A stretch of 64,000 bases of DNA from Gossypium raimondii (Eukaryota > Streptophyta > Magnoliopsida > Malvales > Malvaceae), in NCBI RefSeq assembly GCF_025698545.1, contig NC_068566.1, forward strand, positions 43,007,192-43,071,191, in the 5' to 3' direction. The translations under genes and the position numbers were made by a program. Positions 32,480-44,993 of the stretch are shown one piece after another. Positions within the stretch are counted from its first letter, which is position 1. Each line of letters begins with the position of its first letter. The notes under the pieces are model-generated. The model was not told where the DNA came from and did not search any database. It saw only the letters and a program-made list of their open reading frames with translations.

Positions 32480-35400
32480 ATTAAAAGAGACGGCTTTGAT
32501 GAGAGATTTAAGGGACTTAATGATTAAGTAAAGGGAGCATATGGGCAATTAATGAGAGATTAAAGAGAGACAAAACAAGTATCATTTGGTTTAATTGTGA
32601 TTTTAATCCCTCTATTATGTTGAAATCTAAGATTTATTCTCTTCACTTTAATTTAGCTTAAATTGATATCTTTATTTTCATAAAACTGTAAAGGTTAATA
32701 AAGTCTAAGATGGTCTAAAAATGAAACCATAAATATACAGGAAGTAAATTATGTGTTTTTTTCGTGATTTAAAATATCGTGTTTATGTGATTTTTCACGA
32801 AATTATTTGTTTAAATTATTTTAAATTCTTATGTCATGTCTCAAGTTATCTCATGGTTAGCATAGTTTTGGTGTGTTCTTGTTTTATATCTATAAAAATA
32901 AAATATATAATGTGTTTTATATTACGAGTCAGCTCGATACCAATTCAATAAAAGAACTTATTTTTATATAAAATGCTTAAATTAAACAATTAAAAAAATG
33001 TCTAAAGATTGAAATTGAGCCTAAAAGAGATTTATTGATAAATACTTTACCATTCTCTACCCATAACTCCTCCTCAATCCTTAAATAGAAGGATAAAACG
33101 CATTTCAGCGTGCTCAAACCGACGTCTTCCTACACTAGCAATAATATCGGTGTCAATTGAGCTAAAACTCAGTAGACACTTATGATTCAATTGTTAAATA
33201 TTTTTTTATAAATATAATTTATTATTAAGTTTTTCTTTCACCCATGTAATGGGTATGACACAATCTATAGCGTATATATTCGTTTTATTTTTCGTATCAT
33301 GTTTGTGTTTGTGTCATTTTTGAGGTAGGAGTGATATAAATTTATATATTTTGATAAATTCCGCTATTAATCTTTGAACCATATTTAAGTTGCAGATTTA
33401 ATTCTTGTATTTTAAGTCGATCATTTTAGTTATTGTACTTTTAAAATTTTGAAATTTCAATAATAACCCAAAGAGTAGATGTTAAATTCATTAAGTTAAA
33501 TTATGTTATTTCTAAAATTTTATACAAATAACATATTATCACATGTGTAATGTTGTATCAACTTACATTCTTATACATAATACAAAAATTAATAGCAGAT
33601 TTAACTTATAATTTTCGGACATTAAAATACATTATACTCGTATCTTTTATTTTATTTAGTTAAATAAATATTTAATTTTATCAAAGTGAATTAGGATCAG
33701 AAGACTAGGGCTTAATTTGGCTACAAGCATGAGAATAATAGATAGTAATTGTTATTTATTTTACTAAAAATAAATTTGCGTGATTTAATTAGATGTATTT
33801 AAATAATGTTAAGGAAATTAGCGATTTAGTTTGAATCATTCACGTATTTGAGATTGTTGATTTAAGTCAAACTTTTTTTATTTTTGTCGAATAATTAAAC
33901 TATGGGAGCAAGAGCTAATTGTCGGGCTCTTCCACTAAGAAGAGGTTTGAGGTAGTTAATTGACCACTACGAAGAAGTTTAAGGATGTTCCTAGATCGTT
34001 ATAACCGATTTATAGGATGCATAATCCGTGATCAAATTTATTATTTGTGATAAATTAAAACCGAAACCAAAGTCGTGTTAGAGGCTAGAGTTCTCATGCT
34101 TTTGCTTAAAGTTGTATCTGTATTTTGATTTGGTTCCCCCTTTTTGTTTTCTACAAGACTGTAAAAGTCGCGGGCACAAAATTATTCATAAAATGATCAA
34201 TTTATGTAAGATTAATCCTATTTCCCTAATCGAATGAGTTTTAATTTTGTTTTTGTTATAGAATTTTTATTTTTGATGAGTTAGACACTCGACAAACACT
34301 AATAACAAATTAAAAAAGTTTAAAAGATTATTAATTTATTGGTGAGAGGAAACACCAATAGCAAACTAGGAAAAGAAATAAAACTGTTCTAATTTTTTTC
34401 AAATCTCGACACAAATCATAAATAATATATGTTCGATTAATTTAAAATAGAGACAACTTAATCTAAAGCATAATAAATTGAAAATTGAAATAAATTTAAA
34501 AAAAATCATACATAATGAAATTTAAATCCAAAATAATTAAAAAGAGAATTCAGACATAATATTTACGCCTAATAAAACTCAAAATTTCATTGGGCAACTG
34601 GTGAATGAATTAGTAGTTGAACTTGATGGATTACATTTAGACCCCCACCGACTCAATTTATGAAGGTCAAATTACAGCGGCGGGTAATAGGGAACACGAT
34701 CTTCGGTGAACTCCGAGTCTCATGGACCAAGGCACATGACTTCACATGCTCTTCACTCTTCAGCCTCCCCACCAAATATCCCATTTCTCATTGCTTGTAT
34801 TGCTTGTAAAGGTGAACTGATACAAATAATGGGAGGAATGAAGTTGATTTTAAGTTGGATTAATTTATATTTAAAAAATTCATTTATTTTGGGTTTATTA
34901 TTTTAAGTTTGATGATTTGGGTTTAAACTAATTTAGGTTTGGAATGTTTTGCATTCAGATTTGTCTGATAGATTTTTTGAATTGAAATATTTTTAATTTG
35001 AGAACATTTGAATTTTACCATTCAAATTTCACACTTAATTTGAGTTATTATAAGTTACTTGTTCAAGTTATTTGAAATTGAATAATTTTGAGTTTAGATT
35101 TATTACTAACATTGAGTTTAAATTATTTTTATTTAAGAGTTAATTTGGTGTTGTTATTGCAATTGAAAAGTACTGATTTAAGGATGACTTAAAATGTAAG
35201 TTAAAAATATTGATTTGTAATTTCAAGTTTTAGCATTATGTTAACAATTGTAATGTTAATTTTAGATATGATATTAAAATTAAAAAATATATTTAAATTT
35301 TAAATTATTTAATATAATGATATATAAAATATATATTTTAAATAATAAATATAAATTATTTGTAAAATAAATGGTAATCACCAAATAATTTAATGTAACA

Positions 35401-35990
35401 ACATAAATTATTTAAAATTTTAAATAATATAAATAGCTGTATTTCGATAATACCATTTCAAAAGAAGAAAAAAACTTAAATCTTAAATTTCGTTTGGCTT
35501 TGGAAAATATGATCTATTCTCATTTTAAATTTTGATTTGATTTATTGTTTTTTAAAATTAAAAACACATTTGATAAATAAAACAAAAATTGTTTTCAATA
35601 ATGAAAATATGTTTAATACATTATTTTCTTATGATAAAAAAGTATTTTTGTATTTAAAGAGTCATTAATTAGTTGAAAACAATAAAAATAATTTAATTTT
35701 CACATATTTGGAGGAATCAAAAGTGAAGTATTTAGCATTACATTACTTATGGTATTGAAAAGTAATTGTGCCCCCGAATGCAATGTGGAATCAAAATTAA
35801 TAGGTAAAAGGGAAGGAAAGAAGATGTTTAGATGAGGTGGCATGATAGCAAGAGAACAATGGGCCATTTATTCTTCAACGTCTAAAAAGCCAATTGCTGT
35901 CCTCTAAGAAAAAAAAAAACTCATACACCAAACACTAGGAACCCTCACAATTTTCGGATTCCTCGTTTCTACTCACTATTCTTTACTCTT
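32480..35990. other. Long intergenic stretch without genes
   Basis: Mostly AT-rich. It holds a partial SINE at about 33055-33172 and traces of a TTTTAATCCCTCTATTATG-type repeat end at 32595-32720. A more GC-balanced patch at 34630-34800 has no recognisable domain; its 66-residue frame is likely chance. Confidence 0.5.
33055..33172 (-). mobile_element. tRNA-derived SINE, partial copy
   Basis: On the minus strand this reads from a tRNA-like head (GAGTTTTAGCTCAATTGAC) through a B-box-like region to TTATGGGTAGAGAATGG. It aligns with the fuller copies at 36468-36652 and 45989-46167, but the 3' third and poly(A) side are missing and no target duplication was found. Confidence 0.65.
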
Positions 35991-36022
35991 ATCTATTCAT
36001 ATAATATAACCTCACTGTGAGA

Positions 36023-39000
36023 TCACAACTCATCCTTCAAGCCACCATTGCTGCTCTTATCACTCTCCTTCGACTCCTCACCCTTTGTTTCTGGGGTTGA
36101 TGCTGCTTCAGCTTTGGGTGCTGACACTGGTTTTTGGAGCTTGAATGGGATTGATGCATGTTTCTTTAGGAACTTATAAAATGCCACGACAGTTCGATCA
36201 GTGTCCACAGTTATCTGTCAATGCCCAGTATTTCACACATTTTCTCATTCAATCTTTTTACAAAGAGAAACGGATGAATATACTCAAACCATACTTTAAA
36301 TTGGGATAATTTAATCCATCTCCATTGGGATAATTTAATCCATCTCCATTTATAATGTTATTAGTTAGCTCAAATAGCTGATACCCTTCAAATACTGACC
36401 GAAATTAAAAGATACACACAAAAATGCATATCAGCTAAGGGTATTTTTAAGAAAAATTCCATGTCAGTTTTTTTTTCTAACAATCTTATTATAAGTTCTA
36501 ATTGTATCAGCTCTTTTTGACACAATATCTAGAACTACCCATAACCCCTCCACAACCCATAAATAGGAGAATAATGCGTTTCAGCACACTCGAATCCAGA
36601 TCCTCCTGCATTGGTAACAATGCTCATGCCGATCGAGCTAAGACTCAATCGGCCATGTCAGGTTTTTATCAGAATAGTTAATGATGTTAGCTACTTTGAC
36701 TAACTAATGACATTAAGCAGAGTAACCAAATTAAACCAAATTAAAGTGCTAAGGACTAAATTCCAATTTTAAGCATAGTTGAGAGACCAAAACCATAACT
36801 TGTCCAAAAATATTTCATAGGAAGGATGATGTAAGCAGAATATCATATAGTACTTACGGGATCAAAACTCTTGTTTCCTGCCGGGAAGAACAGAATTGTC
36901 GGGAACCCATCGGACTGCCAAAAAATAAGAGAAGTTCCACTCAAGCTCAAGTGCAAAATAGGAATTGAATAGGATCATGAGCTTAACGACGAATTGAAGC
37001 GCAGATTTGAGTTAATTTTTACCTTTGCCCTAGGATGTTCATTTGTTGTACCATCCATTTTAGCAATAACCAAAGAGTCAATGCCGCGGAGATGTTTGGC
37101 AAGCTTGTTGTATGTCGGCTCAAGTGCTTGGCAATGGCCACACCAAGGTGCATAGATCTGGTATTCAGTGCAATTAACAGAATGAGTGCATTTAAAGAAA
37201 GATATAATTAAGCATTTTTGTTTCTTACAGCAATACCTCAAGAAGGACATCCTTTGACTCATCTAATACGATTTCATCAAAGTTATTGCCAACCACTACT
37301 TTCACATCCCCATCGTTCTGTGTCAAATAGAAATTCAGGGGAAGGAAAATGGAAGTTAGATTACAATCAACGATGAGAAACTCAATAATGTGAAAGAAGA
37401 TACTTACTGTTTCAGGAATTGGTTCTGACTTGTAGAAAGGTTTAAGCCTGTCTTCTAAAAAATCTTCCCCAAAAGCCTACACAAAGGTAGAACCCTCTAA
37501 AGTTAAAGTCAAACTATTACTGCTTACAAGTTGATTGGAAGAGTAAGTATTGTCAACCAATCACATTAAGGAGAGTAGGATAAATCTAAATATGGTGAGA
37601 CATGGAGAGAGAGACCACCTTAATTTTATCCAACGTCACTTCTCCATCAAAGACAAACTTCCTAGCATCGTCATTTCCAGTGTATGCAAGGAGCTGTGTG
37701 ATAAAATAACACCATAGTGAACATCAAACTCATTGCAAATGGAGTATACAACAAAATTTCACCCATTCCCACATCTTCCATCCAAAAAATTGAACTTTCT
37801 AGGGGTAAAAGACCATAAAGGGTAAGGGAGACATACTTTGGGACCGTCTCCACTGACACCAAAATAATCTGCAACAGGTCTTCCAAAATCTTCATTATCC
37901 ACTTGCACATAAACAAAGATAAGCTGCAAATAGACATAAAAGACACAAATTAGTAAGATGTTACTACCATCTACAGGACTAGAGAGAAATAAAGTTTATG
38001 GAAATCGAACGTGCCAATAGTTATTAAAATCAACACAAACAAATACTGAAGAGTACTTTTATTTAATCTAGATGATTTAATGTTACCTTTCCCTTGAAAG
38101 ATTTCGCTGCTTCTTGGAATGATGGTAAATACTTCTCAGAAATGTTTAATGCAGCAAACATCAAAATCTTCAAGAACAACGTTTTAAGTGTCAAATAAAC
38201 TAAATCCAAGGCATGTATAATTCAAAAGTTCATAAATAGGAGAAAATGTTATAACACGAATACCTGTTTCTTAATATCGCTTTCAAAAATTGAAGGAGCA
38301 CTTTCCCTAGTAAATATTGTAATCAAAGGAAGCTTGTTGGAAAATACAAACTCGGATATTGCAGTCTTAACAAACCGGCCATCTGCAAGACAAAACAATT
38401 GGGTATAAAACTTCCCCTATGAAGTTGGATCAAGATTCCAATCAATATTGCATCTGTCTAGAAACTAACCAAAGTAGTTTATTTTTTCAGCCTCCATTTT
38501 AACTAAGACCAATGCAGGGCGTTTAACTTGAGGATCTAGGTGGAAAAGCTTCGCAACATCAGGATTCACAGTTTGATAGAAGCTGACATCATCTTGGAGT
38601 CGTGATGCGGCAGCAATCTCCTCACTCTCAGGACCCTGTCATCATTAGAACAAGCCGAATCCGAATTACAACATCATTTGAGAAAGGGGTATATTAATAA
38701 ATGGAGATCGATCATCAAGCCACCCCTAATGACAATTCCAAACATGTTGATTGAACAACAAGCCACCCTAATCTAACAAGTAACTATAGTTGACTACAGA
38801 AATATAACCAGAGAAAGGTAAATCATACCACCAAAGAGTTCAAGTAACCCAAAGCAACTTTAGATTCTGAGGTCAATATGCGTTCAGCCTCGTCGATGGT
38901 GGTAATGTTGGAAATACCAGGCCCTATCTTCTTCTTGATCCAGGTCACTATGGCCTCCCTGAATTGTCAATGATTAAATTTTCAATTAAACAAAGACGGT

Positions 39001-39676
39001 ACATTCTAGTTTCTACATTTTTACCATGATTTGGCTAAAATCAAATCGTGAATTCAATAGATAATCGAAAACCCATAATCCTAATCAAAACTTACTTATT
39101 TCTAGCACCAGGGTAAGGCTTATGCTCTCCATCAACAAAGAAGTAAACAGTAGGGAAACCCTGCACGTCATACTCTTGCGCCAGCTCATTCTCCTCCGTG
39201 GCGTCCACCTTGGCCAACACCACTTCTTCTCCCTTCAATTCCGTCGCCGCCGCAGCGTACTCCGGAGCCAACGCCTGGCAATGGCCACACCACGGCGCGT
39301 AGAACTCAACCATCACGAACTTGTTTTTCTCAATGAAATCACTGAAGTTCCCTTCCTTCAAAACGACGACGTCCTTGTCGTCGATTTCGGGTTCCTTGTA
39401 CGGATCCGAATCGGAGTCATCGAAATCGTGGTAGTTCCCGAACTCCTCGTCGTCCAGGTCGGGGTACTCGTCGTCGCCGTCATCTTCTTCGTTGAAGTGG
39501 GAGTGAGAAGGAGCGGCGTCTTTTTTTCCCTCCGTTTCTTCGAGAAAACGGAGATCCTCGTCGTCGTCAAGCTCGACGTTGTCGTTTTTGGCGGTCTTGG
39601 AGATTGAAGGAGTGAGCGTTGAAATGAGGATGAGAGAAACGAGGGAGATAGCTATGAAGAACCGAAACGACGCCAT
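36023..39676 (-). CDS. PDIL1-4: Protein disulfide isomerase, PDIL1-3/PDIL1-4 type
   Basis: Twelve exons, read on the minus strand: 39676-39096, 38958-38829, 38635-38470, 38382-38264, 38167-38087, 37923-37837, 37693-37619, 37476-37408, 37317-37237, 37157-37023, 36914-36858, 36214-36023. All have GT-AG introns and give 590 residues. A signal peptide (about 1-26) is followed by a very acidic stretch (35-100). Next are a catalytic thioredoxin domain with WCGHC (C130, C133), two non-catalytic b-type domains, a second thioredoxin domain with WCGHC (C469, C472) and a C-terminal KDEL. This a-b-b'-a' enzyme forms and rearranges disulfides in the ER lumen; KDEL keeps it there. The acidic N-terminal extension marks the PDIL1-3/1-4 pair, which I cannot separate. 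Intron 11 holds a repeat and a SINE. Confidence 0.95.
36301..36348. repeat. Perfect 24-bp tandem duplication
   Basis: Two identical adjacent 24-base units starting TTGGGATAATTTAATCC, at 36301-36324 and 36325-36348, within PDI intron 11. No divergence is visible, so the duplication is recent or an assembly effect. Confidence 0.9.
36468..36652 (-). mobile_element. Full-length tRNA-derived SINE in PDI intron 11
   Basis: On the minus strand the element begins GCCGATTGAGTC. It contains an A-box-like TTAGCTCGATCGG and a B-box-like GGATTCGAGT, and ends in a GATTGTTAG-poly(A) tail. The 9-bp duplication CCATGTCAG flanks it at 36459-36467 and 36653-36661. Length is 185 bp. Head, pol III boxes, A-rich tail and target duplication together define a SINE. 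Confidence 0.88.
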
Positions 39677-39806
39677 TTCGAGAAGAGATCGGAGATGATA
39701 GAGGAAACTGAGAATGACGAGATCTCTGATCTGAGTAGGGTTTATAGTGTGGAAGGAAATAGAAGATGGAAGTCAAACTGAGCAAGAAGGTCAACAACTC
39801 AGTCCA

Positions 39807-39816
39807 ACGACGTCGT
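39807..39816. promoter_or_regulatory. ACGACGTCGT palindrome upstream of PDI
   Basis: A perfect 10-base palindrome with a GACGTC core lies about 130 bases upstream of the PDI start codon. GACGTC cores are bound by plant bZIP factors, and PDI genes are induced by ER stress through bZIPs. That makes this a plausible, unproven control site. Confidence 0.4.
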
Positions 39817-39871
39817 TTTCGTCTTTCAGTCGGGATTCGGACAAGATTAATTTAATTCATCATTTTCCATT

Positions 39872-41178
39872 GCTAATTAGTAGATTTCGCTAAATTAACC
39901 GTAAAAAAAATTTGTTGCGTAAATAGTTGGATTTTTTTTTGAAAATTTATAAAAATAAGTTGTTTTTGTAGAGAGAGAGGAAAAACGCTAGTTCGATTTT
40001 TTTCTCACTCAAATTTATATATTTTATTTTGTTTTGTTTTAAGCTTTTTATATTTTTAATTAATATTTTAATATATTAGCTCATTTAGTTAAATAGTTAA
40101 ATAATAATAATTTCATATCGTTAAGATCCAAGTATAATGTTCCTCTTCTAAACACATTTATATTTTTTATTTCATGTTTTTCAAATATTTTTAATTAATA
40201 AATATATTGTTTTTAATTTTTAATTAATAACTCTTTTATTCAGTAAAATCAAATGATTATTAAAAATATTATTATTAGTAAATATAATTTTTACATGTGT
40301 AATATTTATTTTCAATCCATATCATGAGTGCAATAAATTTTAGTATTATATATTTTTGTGTGTGTATTTAAAATATTTCACATATAAGCATAATAATATT
40401 TGAAATATTATACCCACAATGTAGATGAAAAAGTAATGATATTTGGAATATTTTACATATAAAAATAATAATTGTATTTGAAATAATTATTTTATTTTAT
40501 AATATTAAAATCACCAATCCATAATCTATGTGGAGAAAATAAATATTTGACATCTAAATATTATATATAAAGAAAAATATATCAAAAAACTAGTTAATGT
40601 TTATATTATATATAAATGAGTTATTAATTTCAAATATTTTTAGCATAATGATATATGTAAAATATATATTTTTATTATATAATTACATATTTATTATTTG
40701 ATTTTATGAATAGAAGAGTTATAAATTAAAAGATTAATTAAAAATAAAAAATTGAAAATGATAAATTTATTAATTAAAATAGAAAAAAAACTTGAATCAA
40801 CATGAAATAAAAATTACAAATGTGTTTAGAATAGGGAATTGAACCTAGGTCTTAAAGATGAAATTATTATTTAACTATTTAGCCAAAAGAGTTAATATGT
40901 TAAAAATATTAATTAAAAATATAAAAATTAAAACAAAAAATATAAATGTGAGTGAGAGAGAAATCGAACCTAAGACTTAATGACAAAACCACTAACATTT
41001 AACCTATTAACCAAAGAAACTAATTATGTTAAAAAATTTAGAAAATGCAACTTAAAGTTAGATGTGTTTTCCCACACTCTTTCCAAAAACGGCCTATTTT
41101 CCTAAATTTTCAAAAGAATCGACCTATTTAGCCAATAAATTTTTTTGCATACATGGCTAATTTAGCCCGTGAATTAGC
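39872..41178. mobile_element. 1.3-kb element with about 400-bp inverted arms
   Basis: The left arm runs from GCTAATT at 39872 to about 40290, and the right arm from about 40650 to AATTAGC at 41178. They are inverted copies with about 70-80 percent agreement by eye. Paired landmarks include GAAAATTTATAAAAATA/GAAAATTTAGGAAAATA, GTTCGATTTTTTTCTCACTC/GTTCGATTTCTCTCTCACTC and AAATAGTTAAATAATAAT on both. The central 360 bases are AT-rich and non-coding. Long arms and no transposase suggest a non-autonomous MULE or foldback element. A target duplication was not seen. It ends about 200 bases upstream of the PDI start codon. Confidence 0.75.
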
Positions 41179-41298
41179 ATGCTCAACAATTTTCTAAATA
41201 AATAATTTAAAATAATAAATATTTTTTAGAGCAAGTTAAGTATGGATCCTATATCAAATGTGAGTTATCATGTAAATTAATACTAAAATAAAACATTA

Positions 41299-41685
41299 AG
41301 GGTGTGTTTGGTTGAGTGGAAAAGTGGAGGGATGGAAGAAGGGAGTGGAAAAGTAGAAAGAAATAAATTTTGAGTATGATTGGTTGAAAAGGAAAACGAG
41401 AGAAAGAAAATAGGAGGGGTGATCATTTTGCATAAAAACCAATCATTTCAAAAGAAGTGTATCTTATTTCAAATTATGCATTTTTCAAATTGTTTTATTT
41501 TATTACCTTCACTTTTCAACTCTTCCGAGCAATTGAGGGAAAGAAAATTGTTTTTTCTTTCTATTTTTCCATCTTACCCACCAGGCATATTGATAGAAAG
41601 AAATTTTATATTTTCCACCCTTCAAGTTTTTCACCCTTTCAATTTTTCATATTTCTAATTTTCTTTCATCCGTACTAAGCACAGT
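41299..41685. mobile_element. Tourist-like MITE
   Basis: It starts GGGTGTGTTTGGTTGAGTGGA after a TTAA. Its right end in reverse reads TGTGCTTAGTACGGATGAAA before another TTTAA. The interior is Lys/Phe-type A- and T-rich and gives spurious open frames. Ends of this sequence with a TTA-type target are typical of PIF/Harbinger MITEs. Confidence 0.6.
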
Positions 41686-41785
41686 TTAAAGGTATGCTTG
41701 GTTGCGTAGAAATGTGGAAGAAAAATAAATTCTAAGCATATTTGGTTGGAAAGAAAAGTGAGAGAAAAGAAAATAATAAACATTC
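41686..41785. mobile_element. Truncated second copy of the adjacent MITE
   Basis: Immediately beyond the first copy, the sequence restarts with GGTATGCTTGGTTGCGTAGAAA, then AAATAAATTCTAAGCATATTTGG and GAAAAGTGAGAGAAAAGAAAAT. This parallels the first 100 bases of the element at 41299 and then stops, so it is a partial tandem copy in the same orientation. Confidence 0.65.
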
Positions 41786-42120
41786 TTTAATTTAAATTCA
41801 TGTCAACTTTTAATTAATACAAAATAATAAATTTAATATCCGAATATGTAATATATAAATCATTAAATTAATAAATCAAATGTTGTCGAATATATAACTT
41901 TTATTATACATTTAATGACAATATATATTTATATAAATAAAACCACATCTCAGATTTTTACTTTAGGTTTAAATTGTTTTGGATTTAATCCTTATATTTT
42001 AATTTGATGTAATTTAATCTCTTTACACTCTTAACTTTTTCGATTAAAATACTTCCGTGGGCTTTTTTTTCCCTTAAAAACACAAATTCTAACTCATCAT
42101 TTTAAAATATATATATATAT

Positions 42121-42217
42121 TGAACAATCTCATTATAGGTTCTGATTATATCTGCTCATTTTGACAAGCTTGCCTAAAATTATCCATAGCCCCTCTCCAA
42201 CCTATAAATAAGAGGAT
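42121..42217 (-). mobile_element. tRNA-derived SINE, 3' part, split by a solo LTR
   Basis: This segment matches the 3' half of the SINE at 36468: AGATTGTTC tail, CATAATTAGAACC-type block, and TTTATAGGTTGGAGAGGGG. It stops at AGGAT, where the solo LTR begins. The 5' half resumes at 44994. Confidence 0.8.
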
Positions 42218-44988
42218 TGTAACATCCCGATTTTGGGCCTAGTCGGAACAGTGGTTTCGAGACCACAAATCCGATGAGGAAAAATTTGTTTTTCTTATAT
42301 TTTTATGGTCTACGATTTCACCGAATGATCTTGTGAAAATTTCGTTCAAAAATTTTGACATTTGGGCACTCAATTTAGTCCAAAGGACTAAATTGTAAAA
42401 AGTGCAAAAGTTGATTTCTACATGTTAGAGTTGTCCAATTGTTATGAAACTTTAAATTGGAGGTCCTTATATGGTAATTAGACCATTTTTTAAGTTGGTA
42501 GAACAAAATGGACATTATATAAGTGAAATAGGAAAATTTTAAGTTAGGGACAATTTGGTAATTTAGTAATAAAAAAATTAAAAAGGGAAAAAGATGGCAA
42601 AAATGTGCTCATCTTCTCCATGGTGAACGAAAATAGCAAGGGGGAAGCCATAGTTAGGGTTTTCAAGCTTCCAAGCTCCATAGTAAGTGATTCCAAGCCC
42701 CGTTTTTAATGTTCTTTACGTTTTTAGAGTCCCGGTAACTTGATTTAGCTTATTCTAGCAATAATTTAATCTAGGGTTTATATTTGGAAAAATAACTATA
42801 GGTGAAATGTGTTTATTTTGATGTTTTATGGTAGAATGTGAAGCTTGAAATTATGTTAAACAACTTTTGCTAAGGGTTTTTAAGTGAAAACGAGTAAAAC
42901 GACAAAATCGGTAAAAATACCTAATGTTCATAAGTAAGTGTTAGAGTAATAATTTGATGTTGTCATAGAAGGGAAAAATATTCAGCATGTTATAAAACAT
43001 AAGAAAAAAAAGATGAAGTTTAATTTCCGAGCTTTGGGGCAAAAGTGTAATTATACAAAAGTTTAGTGGCAAAATCATAATTTTTCCAAAGTTCGAGTCC
43101 AGGATTGTTTTGATGAATGTGAGTATTAAATAAGCTAAATTTGCTATTATAGATCAAGAAGAACGAAATTCAGAGTTAGATCGAGGAAAAAAAAGATAGA
43201 GGACTAAGTTGCTAGATTTGGTCAAATTTTGTACCGAGATAAGTTTACGATAAATAAATACAATATTTTAATAATTATTATTAATGTTGTTATTTTCGAG
43301 AAATTATATATTTATTTCATGAATTTATTTAATGTTGACTCAAGTATAAGATGACAGAGAATCAGTGTTAAAAAGTCCCATTGAAACATAAGGAATGTAT
43401 CGGATACAAATGTCATGACATTTGGGTAAAGAAGTCTCATGTAAGACCATGTCTGGGACATGGCGTTGGCATCGAGATAAGAGGTCTCATGTAAGACCAT
43501 GTCTGGGACATGGCGTTGGCACCGAGATGAGAGGTCCCCCGTAAGACCATGTCTGGGACATGGCATGGGCACCAATATGAGAACTCTCATGTAAGACCAT
43601 ATCTGGGATATGACATTGGCAGTACAAAAAACATCTCATGTCAGACCATGTCTGGGACATGACTTTGGCATGTTATTATCAGATATGAGACCCAAGTATC
43701 CTTAATATTCCAATGTGGCTCAACGGGCTAGAAAACAGATTATGTTCTATGGAAGTTCAAGTAAAAGTATAATTAGCAACTTCAGGCGAGTTATAAAAGT
43801 TAAGAATATGTTATGATATCAGTGAGAACCAATATTTTAGCAAGAGAAGAGTAAGTTGTAATCTTAAGCTATCTAAATAGGTAAGTAAATAAACAAGTAA
43901 ATGAGAGTAAGTAAAGAGGAAACTTAAGAACATGATACTTGCATATCATTATTTGTGTTAAATGTTGTTATTTATTTACTTGTAAACTTACTAAGCTTTA
44001 TGCTTACTTCTTTTATTTCTTTTTCTTTCATATAGTATTATCAAGCATAGTCGGGATCTTGAAGACGTCGGAGAGCGTTCACACTATCAACCACCACAAC
44101 TCGGTATTTTAAGACGATAAATGTTTCGAGCTATGGCATGTATAGGGACTTAGTCATTTCGATTGTATATTCTTAAATTATGACCAAAAGATGATATGTA
44201 AATATTTGATGATGAGTAGTTATTAAAATGGCTAAGTATGAAGGTGTTTGTTGTTATAAAAGTCCAGGTGATAAATTATGCATAGAAATTATGAAAAAGT
44301 AAAAATTGGCAGTGAATCAGTTTTGAGACAGCAGTAGTGACGTGATTTTGAAAAATCACCAAGGATAGTAGAAAATGAATTAGAGGGTGGATGAGATATG
44401 AAATTAAATCTTATTGAGTCTATTTTCATAGAAAAATAACAGTGTAGACAAAGAAATTATGTATTCTGAGATATTTGCATTTTAGTTAGACAAGGTCAAA
44501 GTGGTTTTCGCAATCCCCTATTCTAACTTTGGAAAATCATTAAAAATTGTACAAAAATATTTATGAGTTGTAATTTATATGTCTAGATTCCTTATTGAGT
44601 CTATTTTCTGTAGAAACAAGTGAGAACACCATATGAAGTCTGTACAATGAGATAATTAAATTTTAGTGACGAGAGGTCAGAACAGTCAATCAGTGAAATA
44701 GGGGAGACTTTAACTAATAAACAGTACTAATTGGCTAAACCAAAAATTCTGAAAAATTTATGGTAAAAATATATATGAGTCTAGTTTCAGGGAAAATTTA
44801 CGGATCTAAATTTCTAGTTTCGTAACTCGAGTTATAATTAAATTAGTGACTGCTGTGCAGGTGCACAGTATTATGGTGAACAGTGAAATAAATTTTAAAA
44901 GTAAATTTTTATGCCCCAAACTAATAAGTTAAGTCAAGTAACGCCTCATGCTCGACTCCGGCAACGGTCTCGGGTAAGAGGTGTTACA
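42218..44988. mobile_element. Solo LTR (2.77 kb) with 5-bp target duplication AGGAT
   Basis: It begins TGTAACATCCCG and ends GAGGTGTTACA, with AGGAT at 42213-42217 and again at 44989-44993. No retroviral-type coding region, primer binding site or internal copy of the ends is present, so this is a recombined solo LTR. It holds a 50-bp tandem array at 43434-43680. Its ends resemble those of the LTR at 25859, which suggests related families. Confidence 0.88.
43434..43680. repeat. Tandem array, five units of 50 bp
   Basis: The marker GTAAGACCATGTCTGGGAC recurs at 43441, 43491, 43541, 43591 (ATCTGGGAT variant) and 43640 (GTCAGACC variant). The period is 50 bases, with 49 for the last. A 92-residue minus-strand frame here is a translation of the repeat and not a gene. 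Confidence 0.9.
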
Positions 44989-44993
44989 AGGAT

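Larger units (their letters stand above)
36295..36800 (-). mobile_element. Inverted-repeat element in intron 11 of the PDI gene
   Basis: The minus strand starts GGTTTTGGTCTCTCAACTATGC and continues TAATGTCATTAGTTAGTCAAA. This matches the left end of the element at 14150. The other end holds ATGTTATTAGTTAGCTCAAA in the opposite sense. A SINE (36468-36652) is inserted in it. A perfect 24-bp tandem duplication at 36301-36348 lies near its left edge. Confidence 0.5.

Noticed and set aside
39122-39607. 161-residue plus-strand frame
   Set aside because: Antisense shadow of PDI exon 1, which has signal peptide and CGHC on the other strand.
41380-41678. Two Phe/Lys-rich plus-strand frames
   Set aside because: They lie within a MITE and reflect its A/T-rich interior.
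43312-43590. 92-residue minus-strand frame with a repeating SQTW/MRLL pattern
   Set aside because: It is simply the translation of the 50-bp tandem array within a solo LTR.
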